From assembly GCA_016712415.1 (NCBI GenBank), contig JADJRC010000032.1:1-35157 (forward strand): a stretch of DNA of 35,157 nt, in the 5' to 3' direction. The DNA is from Lewinellaceae bacterium (GTDB lineage: Bacteria > Bacteroidota > Bacteroidia > Chitinophagales > Saprospiraceae). Below the pieces are notes generated by a model. It worked only from the letters and a program-made list of their open reading frames with translations. It had not been told where the DNA came from and searched no databases. Shown in pieces: positions 33,729 to 35,157 of the stretch; the stretch's first letter is position 1; each line of letters starts with the position of its first letter. The translations under genes were made by a program, and so were the position numbers.

Positions 33729-35157
33729 TCAGGCCAAGGTGAAGTCGCGGGCGCGCGTCAGGCCGACATACAGCGAACGGGCCTCTTCGTCGAGGGCGGC
33801 GCGGGTCGCTTGCGCCCATTCCGGTGTTTACCGCAGCGTTTCTTCCAGCCGGGTGCCGCGCAACTGGTCAGCGTAAGCTTTGATCCGAAGCGCCAGCCAG
33901 CGGACTGCCGAGGATGTCGTCGAGGTCGGGCGCATCGGTTTCGGCCACCAGATTGATGCCCCAGAATTTGTTCTTTTGGGTTCTGGTTGAGGTTGTGGCA
34001 GATCGCCACCGGGTAATTCCATTGCCACGGTGGTAGGTAATGACGCTAACAGCATCGTCGCTTTTTCGCCGGAGCCCTGTTCGTCGCCCTCCCCTGCCGC
34101 CAGGTCGTTGAGCCAGAGCTGAAAACCGCCCGAGACTCCGCTGAGATGCAGGCTGGCGGGCGAGATTCGTAATCGAAGGCATATTTGCGCAGGCGATCGA
34201 GGTTGTCGAGGCCTTTGGGAGGGATTACCCAAACGCACGGCGATTCGGCGCAGGTCGAGTTCATCGAGTCCGAGGTTGCGATATCTCGGAAGCCGAGGGT
34301 CGATAATGCGGGGCTGCCTTTCGGCGAAGGTGGCGCAGTACCACTTCTGTTTCCAGTTGGCGAGCAACGGGTTTGCTCGCTAGGCACCGCCTAGAGAAAC
34401 GCGATGCGGCTGCACTTTACAATCACTTCGAGGTCCATGGCGCCGGTGAGCAGCAGACCACCACAATGCGGGGCGCATCGGAGGTAAGGAGGTATTTCAG
34501 AGCAGGCTGGGGCGAAGCTTACCCGCGCCAAAGCGTTTGGTGGTGCAGGCCTGCGCGGCTGATCGCCGCTTTTGGTCCGGCGCGGTGCAGGGCATCGGCC
34601 GCATCGGCAGCCCCGCGTGCTACGGCACAACACGGCGATATCGCCGGGGCGAACAGGCCGCATTTTCGTTCTTTTTTATTGTGGAAATCAGCACCTTTAC
34701 GTTGGAGCATTACGCTGATCTGATCGGCAATACGGAATTGTCGAACCCAGGGCTGTCCGGGCACCTTTACCTCAATCGGGAAGGTTCAGGCAGAAGTACC
34801 AGTGAAATGAATGAGCCCCACCGCCCTCTACCAATGAGAGGGGGCAGCACTACCCAAGCATTACATGGAGTCTCCGCCCATCGGTGGAGGGTCGGGGTCA
34901 AGTCTGAGGCGAATGCCGGCTCCAGTACCACCTGTTCGGGCGGCATATCGCTGAAAGGCTGGTGAAAATGGTTTCACGGCATAGACGATATCAGGACGAC
35001 TGCGTTTTCAGGATATTTTCCGCCTTTATGCCGCCTGGCGGCATTTATGATGGCCTGCGCGAGTGCCAGCTCACGGCGCCGCGGAATCCAACATATGCTT
35101 TACTTTTGGGTCGCCGACCAGATGAATACCTGGCCAGGCGGCTGATGCGCAGGAAGA
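33729..35157 (-). CDS. UvrD/RecB-type (superfamily 1) DNA helicase, 5' end outside the window, frame-disrupted
   Basis: Superfamily 1A helicase motifs occur in the right order on the minus strand but in different frames. LVGDPK at 35104-35121, followed with small indels by a GFRGA-like piece, is motif III (consensus LVGDPKQSIYGFRGA). RPGDIAVLCRS at about 34622-34655 is the motif IV region. SVITYH with GINLVAETDAPDLDD near 33920-34050 is the motif V region, and EEARSLYVGLTRARD at 33743-33791 is motif VI with its arginine finger. This set fits UvrD/PcrA/AddA-like enzymes that unwind DNA in repair or recombination. The Walker A and B motifs would lie beyond the right edge. There are at least six frame changes; a TGA at 33729 ends the last frame, but homologs usually continue, so the true end may lie further left. 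Confidence 0.7.

Noticed and set aside
1..35157. tRNA, rRNA, CRISPR array, insertion sequence
   Set aside because: No cloverleaf, rRNA-like stretch, regular repeat-spacer array or transposase was seen by eye; the repeats present are short palindromes and the DGR TR/VR pair.

Overview
The window reads as chromosomal DNA of a Bacteroidota bacterium. The evidence is a T9SS C-terminal sorting domain on a large secreted protein, Bacteroidota-type promoters (TTG, 19 bp, TAnnTTTG) upstream of at least two genes, a propeller/Y_Y_Y sensor kinase paired with a LytTR regulator, and no obvious Shine-Dalgarno sites. The moderately high GC and gene set would suit a Saprospiria or Chitinophagia lineage, but that is inference only. 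No tRNA, rRNA, CRISPR array or insertion sequence was seen. || Left edge (1-3225, + strand): a diversity-generating retroelement (DGR). In order it has a target gene with a C-terminal formylglycine-generating-enzyme / C-type-lectin-fold domain, its variable repeat (VR), an Avd accessory gene, a DGR-type reverse transcriptase, and an adenine-rich template repeat (TR) overlapping the 3' end of the RT gene, followed by a structured leader-like segment and a terminator. Every resolved VR/TR base substitution (16 counted) falls on a TR adenine, the hallmark of adenine-specific mutagenic retrohoming. || 3.3-8.4 kb: an AarF/UbiB-like kinase, a Uma2-type nuclease flanked by GGTACC-containing short repeats, a divergent pair (unknown protein / XRE-like regulator) with three near-identical operator-like palindromes between them, release factor 1 (prfA), and a small secreted protein. 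|| 8.5-13.3 kb, minus strand: a probable operon of membrane patatin-like lipase, alpha/beta hydrolase and S41 processing peptidase. || 13.4-16.9 kb: sugar genes (Gfo/Idh/MocA oxidoreductase, ROK kinase, NagB-like deaminase), a small ORF and a GIY-YIG-like protein. || 17-22 kb: GNAT acetyltransferase whose 3' end runs into palindromic repeats, an unknown membrane protein, a thioredoxin-like lipoprotein, a GH3 beta-glucosidase, and a small membrane protein. || 22.1-26 kb: a YceI-like protein, propeller sensor histidine kinase and LytTR response regulator in one apparent operon. || 26-35 kb, minus strand: a very large sorbosone-dehydrogenase/PA14/T9SS protein, a GT2 polysaccharide synthase, a probable TPR/outer-membrane protein, and a UvrD-family helicase that leaves the window. 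|| Quality caveat: single-base indels break many genes in 1-3 kb and from about 22.4 kb to the end, often in homopolymers, while 3.3-22 kb is nearly clean. I treat most of these breaks as sequencing or assembly error and annotate the underlying gene across frames.
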